Shown: positions 17,500-26,294 of the stretch, in pieces
How positions within the stretch are numbered: the stretch's first letter is position 1
How the letters are laid out: every line of letters starts with the position of its first letter
Assembly (NCBI GenBank): GCA_963835685.1
Contig: CAWIGI010000016.1
Location: 124,001-188,000 of the forward strand
Length of the DNA stretch: 64,000 nt
Reading direction: 5' to 3'
Source: DATAGF01 sp963835685
GTDB taxonomy: Bacteria > Actinomycetota > Thermoleophilia > Miltoncostaeales > Miltoncostaeaceae
The notes under the pieces: model-generated
Database searches by the model: none
The model's input: only the letters and a program-made list of their open reading frames with translations
Told to the model about the DNA's origin: nothing
Translations under genes and position numbers: made by a program

Positions 17500-17695
17500 C
17501 TGTTCCTCCCCTTGCTCGATAGACGTAGGTGAAGGTGTCGCTCGCCGAGTCGTAGCGGTCGTCGTCAGCGAACGGCCGCCCGGCGCAGAGGCTCGATGCG
17601 CTCGCCGAGCTGATCAGACGCTTGCAGCGCGGGGAACGACATGCGGCGACCGTAGGTGCGCGCCGGGCCGCGGGATAGTCTCGGACGCGGACCTA

Positions 17696-17742
17696 CCGGT
17701 TCGGATTTCGAACTGGCGCGCACCGCCGGCAGCCGGGATACT
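17696..17742 (+). promoter_or_regulatory. Leaderless promoter and inverted repeat before HxlR gene
   Basis: GATACT (17737-17742) lies 6 nt before the ATG at 17749, which fits a leaderless start. Upstream is an inverted repeat, CCGGTTCG-GATTT-CGAACTGG (17696-17716; 7 of 8 pairs), a candidate HxlR operator that could also face the divergent methyltransferase-oxidase operon. Confidence 0.5.
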
Positions 17743-17748
17743 CGCCCC

Positions 17749-18486
17749 ATGGTGTCCTACGGCCAGTACTGCCCGGTGGCCCGCGCGGCCGAGATCCTGG
17801 GCGATCGCTGGACGCTGCTGATCGTGCGCGAGATGGTCGGCGGCGCGTCCGGCTTCAACGAGCTGGGGCGCTGCCTGCCCGGCATCTCGCGCTCCGTGCT
17901 GGTCCAGCGGATGCGCGCGCTGGAGCGCGCCGGCGTGGTCGAGCGGCGGACGAGCGGTGGCGGGCGGACGCTCGGCTACCGGCTCACGGCTGCGGGCCGC
18001 GACCTGCGCGGTGTGCTCGAGGCCACCGGGAACTGGGGCGCCACCTGGGCCCTCGGCGATCCGTTGCCGGGCGAACTCGACCCGAGCCTGCTCGTGCTCT
18101 GGATGGCTCGCCACGTCGAGCTCGAGCGGTTGCCGCGCGGTCGAACGGTGGTCGAGTTTAAGTTCAGCGCGCCGAAGCGGCGGCTGTGGCTGGTGCTGGA
18201 GCGGGAGGAGGTGTCGGTCTGCATGCAGCACCCGGGCTTCGACGTCAACCTCATCGTCGGCGCCGACAGCGCCGCGCTCTATGACGTCTACTTCGGCCGC
18301 ACGACGCCGGCTGAGGCCGTCCGTAGCGGCGCCGTGACGCTTGAGGGCCCATCGCGCCTGACCCGGGCCTTCGGCGGCTGGTTCAGCTGGAGCGCCTACG
18401 CCCGGGCGGTGCGCGAGGCGCCGGCGCGCAGGCAAGCGGCCGAGCACATGACGGTCCACGACCTCCGGGTTGCGATCGTCGGCTGA
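17749..18486 (+). CDS. HxlR-family transcriptional regulator with C-terminal SCP2-like domain
   Basis: A 245-residue protein. Residues ~5-100 are an HxlR winged helix: YCPVARAAEILGDRWTLLIVREM, then FNELGRCLPGISRSVLVQRMRAL, with the N-terminal redox/ligand-sensing Cys in QYCP. The rest (~110-245) is an extra domain resembling the sterol-carrier-like domain found in long HxlR proteins; ordinary HxlR proteins are only ~110-130 residues. The extra domain probably binds a lipid-like ligand. The start is the ATG at 17749, supported by the -10 box 6 nt upstream. It is divergent from the methyltransferase/BBE oxidase operon, its likely target. Confidence 0.85.
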   Translation: MVSYGQYCPVARAAEILGDRWTLLIVREMVGGASGFNELGRCLPGISRSVLVQRMRALERAGVVERRTSGGGRTLGYRLTAAGRDLRGVLEATGNWGATWALGDPLPGELDPSLLVLWMARHVELERLPRGRTVVEFKFSAPKRRLWLVLEREEVSVCMQHPGFDVNLIVGADSAALYDVYFGRTTPAEAVRSGAVTLEGPSRLTRAFGGWFSWSAYARAVREAPARRQAAEHMTVHDLRVAIVG

Positions 18487-18554
18487 GGACGCCGCGCTAC
18501 CGGAGAGGTGGTCCAATCGGGGCAGCGCTCACCCCCGGGCGCGGGCAGCCGGGC

Positions 18555-18860
18555 GTGACCTCACAGCGCCCGCCGGACCCCGGGTTCGCGAAGCAGCTCG
18601 GGGCGCCGAAGCTCAGGGGCGTCGTGATGGGGCTGCTGAGCCGCAAGGTCCGCAAGCAGGCGCGGAAGCTCGGCGTGAGCTACTCGTTTCTGTTCATGCA
18701 GGCCAACGGCGGGCAGCTGCGCGAGCTGGCCTCCCTCTACGACGTCGGCCACCTCCGCCCGCTCATCGACAAGACGTTCCCGTTCGACCAGACCCTCGAG
18801 GCGCTGGCGTACGTCGAGCAGGGCGGCGCCAACGGCAAGGTCGTCAGCACGCTCGACTGA
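18555..18860 (+). pseudogene. 3' remnant of a zinc-type quinone/alcohol dehydrogenase
   Basis: A ~100-residue reading ends with FPFDQTLEALAYVEQGGANGKVV, the standard C-terminus of medium-chain NADP-dependent quinone oxidoreductases, and contains SYSFLFMQANGGQLREL, typical of their last third. The nucleotide-binding and catalytic domains are absent, and the preceding bases belong to the HxlR gene. I read it as the surviving end of a deleted gene. The GTG at 18555 would permit expression of a short product, but it would lack both cofactor and substrate sites. Confidence 0.6.
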
Positions 18861-18937
18861 CAACGCCGCCTGCCGCCCAACGCCTGCAATGGGTCCGATA
18901 GCGGAAGCGAATGGGCGGCAGTCGCAGACGCCTGTCT

Positions 18938-19077
18938 TGGACGATGAGCAGGAGCGCAGGTCGAGACTGCTCCTTCCCCACGAAGGGAGCAGTCTCGGGC
19001 GCCTCGCTCCGAGGGGCGCCGGCTGGCGCCTCACGAAACGCGGCAGCGGCCCGACGACTTCTGAAACCGCCTCTTAG
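18938..19077. repeat. 140-bp dispersed repeat, copy A
   Basis: This block matches 38788-38927 over all 140 bases with about eight substitutions and no gaps. It carries a 12-bp inverted repeat, CGAGACTGCTCC ... GGAGCAGTCTCG (18962-18997), that forms a strong hairpin. One edge, read on the minus strand (AGAGGCGGTTTCAGAAGT), resembles the terminal repeats of IS5-type elements. It may be a MITE or solo IS end. Confidence 0.8.
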
Positions 19078-19154
19078 CCCGAATGGGATCCGCGCCTCCT
19101 CAGATGGCTGCAGGGTGTGAGGACCCTCAGCCTCTCCCGAGGCCCGGTTGCCAC

Positions 19155-19430
19155 TCAGCCGTTCACTACCTGTGTGGGTGTGTCAGCCAGCGCGCCGCTC
19201 AGGTACGCCTCGACATCCGCGCGCCGATATAGATTGCGAGCGCCGTCCTTCACGCGCGACAACTTGCCCTCGTAGACAAGGTTGCGAACCCGGTGCGGGG
19301 TGCATCGCAGAAGTTCCGCGACCTCTTCCGTGGTGAGGTACGACGATGGTGCCTCTGCTAGGGAAGATGGGATGGGTGGCAGGTGGGGTGCCAGGGCGTC
19401 GGCCAGCGCGCGCAGGTCATGTTCGTCCAC
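19155..19430 (-). CDS. Excisionase-type helix-turn-helix protein
   Basis: A 91-residue protein with a MerR-like HTH_17 domain (residues ~29-78): YLTTEEVAELLRCTPHRVRNLVYEGKL then the wing and YRRADVEAYLSG. This is the fold of phage and integrative-element excisionases (Xis) and of small DNA-binding directionality factors. It lies upstream of nothing intact but on the same strand as, and about 370 bp beyond, the RepA-like remnant, so the pair is best read as part of a decayed integrative or plasmid-like element. No integrase gene or att site was found in the window. Confidence 0.75.
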   Translation of the reverse strand: MDEHDLRALADALAPHLPPIPSSLAEAPSSYLTTEEVAELLRCTPHRVRNLVYEGKLSRVKDGARNLYRRADVEAYLSGALADTPTQVVNG

Positions 19431-19480
19431 GTCAAGGGTGAGCGTCCCGAGACGAACGATGCGTCAACCGATGGGCACGG

Positions 19481-19693
19481 TCAGTCCGTGACGGGAAATG
19501 TCGTGCAACGGGTACACGTGTCGAACCCACCGTGTCGCATGAGGGCGCCGCCGCAGCTGCAGCACGCCATCTCCGGCAGCAGCACAGCGCCGCGCGGCAG
19601 GACGGTGCTCGGAACGTCGCCCAGCCCATCGACGCTCTCGGGCTCGTCGCGGAATCGCCCCGGTGGGGCCTCGCCCACGACCTCGCCGGCCAC
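19481..19693 (-). CDS. Small zinc-ribbon-like hypothetical protein
   Basis: A 70-residue protein whose C-terminal half has MACCSCGGALMRHGGFDTCTRC, a CxxC...CxxC pattern likely to hold one zinc. It has no homologue I can name. It lies between the excisionase-like and RepA-like genes on the same strand, so it probably belongs to the same remnant element. Expression is uncertain, because no clear ribosome-binding site is seen and the reading could be fortuitous. Confidence 0.4.
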   Translation of the reverse strand: MAGEVVGEAPPGRFRDEPESVDGLGDVPSTVLPRGAVLLPEMACCSCGGALMRHGGFDTCTRCTTFPVTD

Positions 19694-19804
19694 GTGACCG
19701 ATCCCGGAGTCAATGTCCGGTACTCCCGCCGGGAGTTTCCCGTCGGCGCCGCCCTGCGCGGCAGGCTGGGCGGTTGCCGCCGGTAGGGGTGTCGGGGCCG
19801 GCCG

Positions 19805-20712
19805 TCAACTGGTTGGACTTGACACCCCAGACATCGGCTTGTCCAAGCAGATTCCGGCCATCGGGAGGGGGGTGCCAGAATGGTGCGGACCCGTAGGGGG
19901 GCGCTGGGTTTCGGCACGGGCTCGGTACCGGCCCCCATCCTCGATCAGGTCCCCCGCCTCGACGAGCGCGCTTACTACCCTCCGAAGCGAGGCGTCTCGG
20001 CGATCGCGTCCGACCGCGTGGGCAAGATCCACGCGGCGCAGGGCACGGGGCGACGCACGCACCAACTCCAGGACCTCGGTGGTCAGCTTCTCGCGCACCG
20101 ACGGTGTTCGGCCCACGGGCTTCGACGTGTCCGCCGCGCTCCAGGCATCGGCCGCCTCCAGGAACGTGGCACCGAGGTCTGTGGCGAGACGAAGCCATAA
20201 CGGAGGGGATTCCGGTGCGATCCGGCTTTTCGTGTTCTCCAAGCATCGGCGCGCCGGATCCGTGTCACCTTGCACGCGAACGAGTCGGAAGATCAGATCT
20301 CGCACGCCGCCGATCGCAGTCGAGCCTCGGTATTCAATGTTGCCCTTGCCCGCGTGGTGAAGCAGAAGGCCAGATACACCGTCGTCTCGATTGCTGCGCT
20401 GGAGGCGCCGCAGCACAGGGTCTACGGCGCCGGGATCGTTTTCGTCGCCACTCCACAAAGACCGAAAAGAGTCGTAGACGACAAGTGCGGGCCGATGGCG
20501 ACAGACCAGTGCTTCGACATCAGCTGCATCCTGTCAACGCCTCAAGTCGATGCCGCGCACGTCGTAGATCGCCAATCGATCAGCGCCTTCCTCGCGCAAA
20601 CCGAGCGCCCGCACCCGTTGGTGGATGACGTGTTGACCGTTTTCCGCGTCGAGATAGACGACCCGCCGGGCAGACGTGCGCCGGGTCAGCCGTGTGGGCC
20701 TCGCGTGTCGCG
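19805..20712 (-). pseudogene. RepA-like AAA ATPase, truncated and interrupted
   Basis: The reading RRTSARRVVYLDAENGQHVI ... YDVRGIDLRR is followed by an in-frame TGA near 20534-20536 and then by VVYDSFRSLWSGDENDP, GLLLHHAGKGNIEYRGSTAI and RDLIFRLVR in the same frame. This is the RecA-like core of plasmid/phage RepA (hexameric helicase, AAA_25 type): VVYDS is the Walker B strand and HHAGK the downstream motif. The Walker A half is missing, since the sequence ends abruptly against the protease gene at about 20712. It is therefore truncated and carries a nonsense codon. A C-terminal segment (~19805-20130) looks like a winged helix. It is a relic of an integrated replicon. Confidence 0.7.
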
Positions 20713-20714
20713 AC

Positions 20715-21467
20715 CTACTCGAAGCCGCAGGCAGGCACGCTCGTCGTCCCAGCTTGTTCGAGAAGGTCGTTGACGGTGCTCATGGGCATTGCCAGGCCGA
20801 GCCCGGTGTCGAGCTCGAGCGCGAAGACGACGCCGGCGACTCTCCCGCGGCGATCGAGCAAGGGCCCGCCCGAGTTGCCCGGGCGCACCTCCGCGCTGAT
20901 GCGGACGAGACCGCCCTTGATACCGAACGGCTCGCCTGGGATCCGGTCGATGACACGACCGCTCTCGAGGGCGAAAGGTCCGCCTTCGGGGTAGCCAACC
21001 GCAGCGATCTTAGATCCCGGCGGCGCCCGGCCATCAAGGTTGGCGACAACCGGCAGCTCGCCGTCAACGGTCACGAAGGCGACGTCTCCAAGGACTCCCA
21101 CCTCGGCGGCGGTCACGTCGAACGTCCGACCGTCCGAGGTGTTGACCTCGAGACGGTCCGCTCCTGCGACGACGTGGCGGTTGGTGATGAGGGTGGATCG
21201 GTCGATGGCGAAGCCGGAACCCATGCCGAGCCCGGCGCACGAGAGGTTCCGAACCCGCAGCGTGATGCTCTCGGCGCGGCGCTCGAACCCGTCCCGAGAC
21301 AGGGTCGGGATCTTGACCTGGGTGATGCCGCGGGCCGCGGGCGCGTCTCGGGCCACAGGGGGGGAGAGCCTGTCGGGCGAGGCTGCCGGCGGCTCTGCGG
21401 CCAGCCCGCCGCATCCCTGTCCCAGCGCGAGAGCAGCCGCGACCAGCAGGAGGAACCAGCGCCTCAT
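20715..21467 (-). CDS. Secreted trypsin-like serine protease
   Basis: A 250-residue S1C-like protease with an N-terminal signal sequence (MRRWFLLLVAAALALGQGC; the Cys at 19 may be a weak lipobox). The catalytic triad is visible: His98 in TNRHVVAG, Asp128 in GDVAFVTV and Ser199 in RPGNSGGPLLD. The PDZ domain of HtrA/DegP proteases is absent, so it resembles short actinobacterial periplasmic proteases. The ATG overlaps the stop of the upstream coiled-coil membrane protein (ATGA), so the two are coupled. They may act together in envelope quality control or signalling; the target is unknown. Confidence 0.88.
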   Translation of the reverse strand: MRRWFLLLVAAALALGQGCGGLAAEPPAASPDRLSPPVARDAPAARGITQVKIPTLSRDGFERRAESITLRVRNLSCAGLGMGSGFAIDRSTLITNRHVVAGADRLEVNTSDGRTFDVTAAEVGVLGDVAFVTVDGELPVVANLDGRAPPGSKIAAVGYPEGGPFALESGRVIDRIPGEPFGIKGGLVRISAEVRPGNSGGPLLDRRGRVAGVVFALELDTGLGLAMPMSTVNDLLEQAGTTSVPACGFE

Positions 21468-22166
21468 TCGTCGCCGTAGCTGCCGTTGTAGGAGGCGATG
21501 GCCGCCTCGGCGGCATCGCACTCCGAGGCTGCGCTCCCGTACTCGCCCGGGGTGGGGTAGTACCCCTGGGCGAAGGTGTTGAACGAGGCCCGAGAGCCCG
21601 ATGCTGCAAGAGTTGATGTCGTTGGCGAGGTCAACGAGGTCGTGCTGCTGGAGCTCGAGGGCCGCCCGCTCGTCCTCCACCTGAGCCTTCTCGCCGGCGA
21701 GCTCCCGCTGGCGAGCCGCGAGCGCCTCGGCGTCTCGCTCGGACCTAGCGAGCGCCCGCCGGGCGTCCCGGAGGCTCGTCGAGGCCACATTGAGACGCGC
21801 GGTCTGCCTGTTCAGCAGCTTCGTCCGCTTCTCGACCAGGCTGTGCTCCGCTATCGAGCGATCCTGCCAGCGATCAGCCCGGTCGTCGTTCTCCATGGCG
21901 AGGTAGCCCAGGTAGCCGCCACCGGCCAGCAGGAGGACGGTGGCTGTGGCGCCCCCAGCGAGGAGGCCGATGAACAGCCTCCTGTGCGCATGAGAGGCGG
22001 AGGCGGCCGCGCTCGGCACGGGCTCGGTTGGTTCGTCTGCGATATGGCGATCCAGAACCTCGCCCCACCGATCTCCCTGCGCCACCTTGCGCTTTCGGCC
22101 AAGACCCAGGGTCAGTCGCGCCCAGCTTGGGGCGTGTCGGACGTTTGCTGTGGTCTCGCTGTTCAC
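21464..22166 (-). pseudogene. Membrane-anchored coiled-coil protein, frameshifted
   Basis: About 233 residues in two frames. The first ~100 residues are a cytosolic tail and one membrane span (LFIGLLAGGATATVLLLAGGGYLGYLAM). A coiled coil of charged heptads follows (~115-180, ARRALARSERDAEALAARQR...). The rest, FNTFAQGYYPTPGEYG then ECDAAEAAIASYNGSYGDE, is in the next frame. The break lies at the GGG run at 21597-21599, where removing one G joins the frames (ATC GGC TCT CGG GCC). Start is GTG 22166; the end overlaps the protease start. Its extracytoplasmic coiled coil could anchor or sense for the protease (inference). Confidence 0.7.
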
Positions 22167-22245
22167 AAGTCGTTCCTCTGGAACGCCGCCAGTCGGCAGG
22201 GCTCGCTAGCTTCCATCGACCGGGGAGGGGGGCTGGTACGAAACA

Positions 22246-22794
22246 TCACCGTGACCGGCGATCCCGCGCCGCCACGAGAAACCCCGCCGCGACCCAAACG
22301 GCGCCCGACAGCGCGGTCAGCCACACACCAATGCCCGTGGAGAACAGAGCGGCCGCGAAGGCGTTCTCGCCGAGGGCTCGCTCGATGTTGATCGCGTAAT
22401 AAGTGCCCACCGCGAGCGGAGCGAGGCCAACGACGGCGAGCGCGATTCCAAGCACCCTCAGATGGGCTCCGAAGCGCACGCTCAGGAGAAGAACGACGCC
22501 GATGACGAACGCACCGAGGACGATCTTGGCGTCATCGATCTCGTAGCCGTTGATCGAAACGAGGCCGGACACCCAGGGCAGAACGAGGCCCAGCCCACTC
22601 CCGAGGACGCCCAGCACGAGCGCAAGCAACGGGAGCCGAGTTCCCGTCTGAGGGGACGAGTCGCGTGGACGCTCGCGTGCTCCCTGCGGCGCTGCGGACG
22701 GCCCCTCCGTCTTGGCGGTTGGGATGAGCGCACGAAACGCGTCGATCGAAAGAGTCCGCGACGTCTCAGGCGGCGGATACGGGTTGTCGGCCAA
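22246..22794 (-). CDS. Four-TM integral membrane protein, unknown function
   Basis: A 182-residue protein with a polar ~55-residue N-terminal tail (Pro- and Ser-rich) and four predicted membrane spans: LPLLALVLGVLGSGLGLVLPW, IVLGAFVIGVVLLLSV, LRVLGIALAVVGLAPLAV and GIGVWLTALSGAVWVAAGFLV. The start is a TTG at 22794, with GGGAGA 7-8 nt upstream. It resembles small actinobacterial membrane proteins with no assigned role. It lies 79 bp upstream of the coiled-coil/protease pair on the same strand and could belong to that operon. Confidence 0.7.
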   Translation of the reverse strand: MADNPYPPPETSRTLSIDAFRALIPTAKTEGPSAAPQGARERPRDSSPQTGTRLPLLALVLGVLGSGLGLVLPWVSGLVSINGYEIDDAKIVLGAFVIGVVLLLSVRFGAHLRVLGIALAVVGLAPLAVGTYYAINIERALGENAFAAALFSTGIGVWLTALSGAVWVAAGFLVAARDRRSR

Positions 22795-23321
22795 CTCATT
22801 TCTCCCAGAATCCGGGATGGGCTATTGCCTTCTGCGGCAGCTCTCGGCACCGCCGCGCTCGGCCTTGACCCTTGCCGGCAAAGGGACGGCAAATCCCGGA
22901 GCACAACCTCGGCGTCCGGCTAGGCGGTCGAACTCGACCGACGGCTAGCCGCGGATGCGCGCCCGACGGGCGCCTACGCGGCCCTCCGGCGGCGAGGCGC
23001 ATTCCCGCCGTCCTCGCCGCGGAGGCGTTGCAGGTCAACAGACGGTCAAGAGGCGCCGCGGGAGGTTCAGTGAGGCCCCGGGAAGACCGAGTCCCTTGGA
23101 GCCGACCCCGTTCGGGGCTGGCCTCGACAAGGAGCACGAAGCGATGGAGCAGTACCCGCTTCTGACCGCCACCGGCACTCTGCGCTCGGAGCGCGAGCGC
23201 GCGGACTATGTCAGGGCGACCTTGATCGACGGGGTGCCGGGAGCTGAGGGAACCTCATGTCAGCTGCGCTTCGGCTCCGACGCCCTCACCTGCGTCGCGA
23301 AACGCCTTAGGAGCGCGTCGT

Positions 23322-24634
23322 AGAAGTCGGTCGGGCCGTCAGTTGAGGCACACTTCGTAGAGCCAGATGCTCGGCTGACCGGACCCCCGGCCCCCCGCCC
23401 CGGCTCCGGCCTGGGCCCCCTGGTGGCCGGCGAGGCGCTTGAGGTTGATGGCCGTGGCTCCCACAAGGAGCTGGACCTGGAGCTTTGGCGTACCCCGACA
23501 GCGCGCCCGGGCCAGGGCGTGGCGGAGCTTGAGCTTGGCGATGGCGCCCTCGGCGTGGGCCTGGCGATCGAGGTCGGCGGCTCTCCCCAGGGGACTCCGG
23601 CAGCGCCGGCGCGCCGCCTGACCCTCGGCGTGACCGAGCATTCCCGGCTGGGGCGGGATCAAGGCCAGGACCCCGCGCCGCTCGAGGTCCTGGTAGGTGG
23701 CCTGGCTGGCATAGCCCTGGTCGGCGGCCAGCTCCGTCACCTGGTGGCCGGCGAAGCGGGCCCGGCGCACCAGCTCCGGGAGCGCCGCCCCCTCGTGGCC
23801 GGTGGCCGCTTCGGCCAGGACGGCCACCACGCAGCGGGCCTTGGGGTCGGTGGCCACCTGGGCGCGGTGGACCAGGTGGGGGCGCTGGCCGGGCTTGTGG
23901 CGGAGCTTGGCGTCGGTGTCGGTGCGCGAGGTGGCCGTGGCGTTGGTGGCCCTGCGCCGGGGGTGGGCCCGGAGCGGGGCGGGGCTAGCTGGAGCCCGGG
24001 CGTGGGCGGCGGGCCCTCCTCGGGCTCGTCCGAGGGCACTCCGGCGCGCTCGGGCTCGCGCTCGGCCACCTCCTGGAGCTCGGCGCGAAGGCTCTTGAGG
24101 GCGGCGGCCGCCTCCACGTGGGTGGTGTCGACCACCAGGCGCTGGCCCTCCAGGAGCCCGGCCTCGCGGCAGCGGGCGATGACCTGGGTGAAGAGCTGCT
24201 CGAACACCGCCGAGCCGGCAAAGCGCACGCACTGGGCGTAGGAGAGCGTGGCGTGGTGGGGCAGGGGCTCGGTCAGCCCGTAGCCCAGGAAGCGCCGGAT
24301 GGACATCGAGTCCCCGGCCACCCGCAGCGTCTCGCGCATGGAGTCGATCCCGCGAAGGGCGGCCACCAGGAAGAGCTTCACGAGGACGACCGGGTCCACC
24401 CCGGGGCGTCCGAAGTCCACGTAGTAGGGCGCCGCCGACGCTCGGACGTGGTGCCAGTTCACCAGCTCCTCCACCCGGCGCAGCAGGTCGTCGGCGGGGA
24501 CCAGCTCCTCCAGGCACACCATCTGCACCTGGCGGGTCTCCTCGCCGGTGCGGACCGCGATCGCCATGCGCGCTCCCGAAGCCGTGGGCCGTCCGGGAGA
24601 TCTTCACCGGCGCCCCGGACGGCCCCCCACTTCT
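23322..24634 (-). mobile_element. IS1182-type insertion sequence
   Basis: An element of ~1.3 kb. The transposase (24567 down to 23339) has the IS1182 N-terminal domain (DDLLRRVEELVNWHHV, DPVVLVKLFLVAALRGIDS), then the catalytic core: VVDTTHVEA (first Asp), TELAADQGYASQAT (second Asp) and HAEGAIAKLKLRHAL (Glu). It is split: the first frame runs to about 24000 and the second resumes as ATNATATSRTDTDAKLRHKPGQ, consistent with a one-base loss or a programmed -1 shift in the Pro-rich linker. Imperfect terminal repeats are AGAAGT...GGGCCGTC at 23322 and, inverted, AGAAGTGGGGGGCCGTC ending at 24634. A 9-bp hairpin (24589-24622) before the gene may block read-in. Confidence 0.82.
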
Positions 24635-24785
24635 TTGGGGGTGCGGATTTTCGTTGGGATGCCGGGGGTCGGAGGGGCGCTTCCTGGCGCTGCGGCAAAC
24701 CGCACGTGCCCACCGGATTTCCCCGATGCCAGAGCCCCACCGTCACTGATAGGGTCGAGATCGTGTGAGGTGACGGGAGGCACAG

Positions 24786-25184
24786 ATGGCGCTCACCAGG
24801 CTGCAGGAGGCGTGGAACGGGCGAAGCGGCGAGTCCGTGGCGCAGGCGTTCACCCCCGACGGCGTCCGGATCGAGTACGCGTTGCCCCCCGCGCGTCTCC
24901 AGGGACGGGAGGCGATCGCAGAGCACGCCCAGAACTCCGTGAACGCGCTGCCCGACTGTTCGCTTGAGATCCACAAGGAGACACGCGGCGAGGACGGCAC
25001 GGTCACCGTGGAATGGACCTGGAAGGGCACCCACACGGGCGAGATGCCCGGCTGGCCCGCCCGCGGCGAGCAGGTCGAGCTGCGCGGCGTCAGCGTGTGC
25101 GAGATGGCGGGCGACCTGATCCGTCAGGAGCGCGTCTACTGGGACACGGCGACGCTGCTGGCCGGCGCCGGCGTGCTCGGCTAG
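24786..25184 (+). CDS. SnoaL-like (NTF2-fold) protein
   Basis: A 132-residue cone-shaped alpha+beta-barrel protein of the SnoaL/ester-cyclase-like type. Features are an N-terminal helix RLQEAWNGRSGESVAQAF, then TPDGVRIEYALP, the mid strand VTVEWTWKGTHTGEMPGWPARGEQVELRGV and a final strand LIRQERVYWDTATLLAGAG. SnoaL-like domains cyclise polyketide esters or bind small hydrophobic molecules, and many homologues are uncharacterised. The ATG at 24786 has a weak AGGCAC upstream. It stands alone between the IS and a gene-poor stretch. Confidence 0.82.
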   Translation: MALTRLQEAWNGRSGESVAQAFTPDGVRIEYALPPARLQGREAIAEHAQNSVNALPDCSLEIHKETRGEDGTVTVEWTWKGTHTGEMPGWPARGEQVELRGVSVCEMAGDLIRQERVYWDTATLLAGAGVLG

Positions 25185-25431
25185 GACTGAGCGCAAGCGC
25201 GGCGAGGTCTCGTCCCAACGATAAGCAGCACCCCCGTCTTTGACACACTCCTAGCGGCGAGAAGGAGATCCTTCGCCTGCCGGCCGAGACGCTTCGCGAG
25301 CTGCGAGTGCTCGACTCTGACCTGCTGCACGTCGCTCTATCGTTGGACGACCAGGGTCAGCCTCTGAGCGAAGAGCAGAAGAGGCTCATCGCCAAGGGAT
25401 ACCTTGATGCGCACGCCGGTCCGGGCGCCAC

Positions 25432-25461
25432 GGACCATGCGGTCCACGAGGCCCTCAACCC
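25432..25461. repeat. 30-bp exact repeat, copy 1
   Basis: A 30-base stretch beginning with the imperfect palindrome GGACCATGCGGTCC recurs without change at 29646-29675. In the plus frame both copies read DHAVHEALNP. Confidence 0.75.
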
Positions 25462-25940
25462 CGGACGAGCCGCTGCCCGAGGCGTCCGACCCGCATGAAT
25501 AGAGGGATTTCGCTCACCCGCCTGAATGGCCTGGATGCAGTGGACGAGAAGGCCGTGACCAAGGTGTGACCGCGGGAGGGGTGCCGAAGGGCCGGGGCTC
25601 CAGCCGAGAACACCAGTCTCGGGGATCCCCGCGGCGACCTCATAGCTCTCGACCTCCTCGGCCACTTCGGGCGCCTGCCGCGTCCGGTCAAGCCACCAAT
25701 CGACGGTCGCGCAGCGTCCTGGATCTTGGCCCGTGCCGGCTCCTCACCGGCGCGCGAGGGAGCGGCCATCTACTCCGGCCCAGCCGCAGCGATCGCAAGC
25801 GAGTCTGCGGCAGGTCGAAAGCGGGTCCGACCGAGGGTGCGCGGGGGACATGCTTCGCACCAGAAGCAGGGAGCTGGTCCGGCCGGCATGCATTGTCGCG
25901 TGGAGGACCATCGTCCTACGGTGTCTCCTTCACCGTAGTA

Positions 25941-25964
25941 ACGGTCTATTATAGTTTTGACCGT
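25941..25964 (+). promoter_or_regulatory. Candidate operator/promoter of the ABM-CGNR operon
   Basis: The inverted repeat ACGGTC...GACCGT (6-bp arms, 12-bp spacer) encloses a -10-like TATTAT (25947-25952), in an unusually AT-rich patch 31 bp before the start codon. It may bind the downstream CGNR protein or another regulator. Confidence 0.5.
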
Positions 25965-25994
25965 GAGGCGCATGCTCAGCCAAGGAGGACACCG

Positions 25995-26294
25995 ATGCCG
26001 GTCCATTCCGTGTGGGAGTCGCACTTTCCGCCCAAGGCGGCGGAGGAGGGTCGCGGGATCACCGCGGCGATCTGGCGCGACATGACCCAGTTCGACGGCT
26101 ACCTCGCGCACGAACTGATCGAGGACCTCGACGACCCCGGCCACCTGCTCGTCGTCAGTCAGTGGACGACGCGTGGGCGCGCGGACGAGGTCCTGCACGC
26201 GTACGCCAACCACCCCAACGCGCGGCGCGCGAACGAGCTCGTCTCGCGCCCGCGGACACGGTTCCTCGGCCACGCCGTGTCTGGTGGGGGATGA
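25995..26294 (+). CDS. Antibiotic biosynthesis monooxygenase (ABM) domain protein
   Basis: A 99-residue ferredoxin-like dimeric fold of the ABM family, cofactor-free monooxygenases or haem/quinone-modifying proteins. Features are a first strand VHSVWESHFPPK, a helix EGRGITAAIWRDMTQFDGYLAHEL, the strand HLLVVSQWTTRGRADEVL and the family aromatic/acidic pattern. The ATG is preceded by a perfect AAGGAGG at 25982-25988. Its TGA overlaps the ATG of the CGNR gene (ATGA), so they are translated together, which suggests that the CGNR protein controls or works with this enzyme. Confidence 0.82.
   Translation: MPVHSVWESHFPPKAAEEGRGITAAIWRDMTQFDGYLAHELIEDLDDPGHLLVVSQWTTRGRADEVLHAYANHPNARRANELVSRPRTRFLGHAVSGGG

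Larger units (their letters stand above)
25185..25994. other. Gene-poor accessory stretch with a coding remnant
   Basis: The only protein-like reading is 25254-25498 (+): EKEILRLPAETLRELRVLDSDLL..., preceded by an in-frame TGA and with no good start, so probably a remnant. Bases 25432-25461 are repeated exactly at 29646-29675. An AT-rich promoter or operator lies at 25941-25964. Nothing else is supported. Confidence 0.45.
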
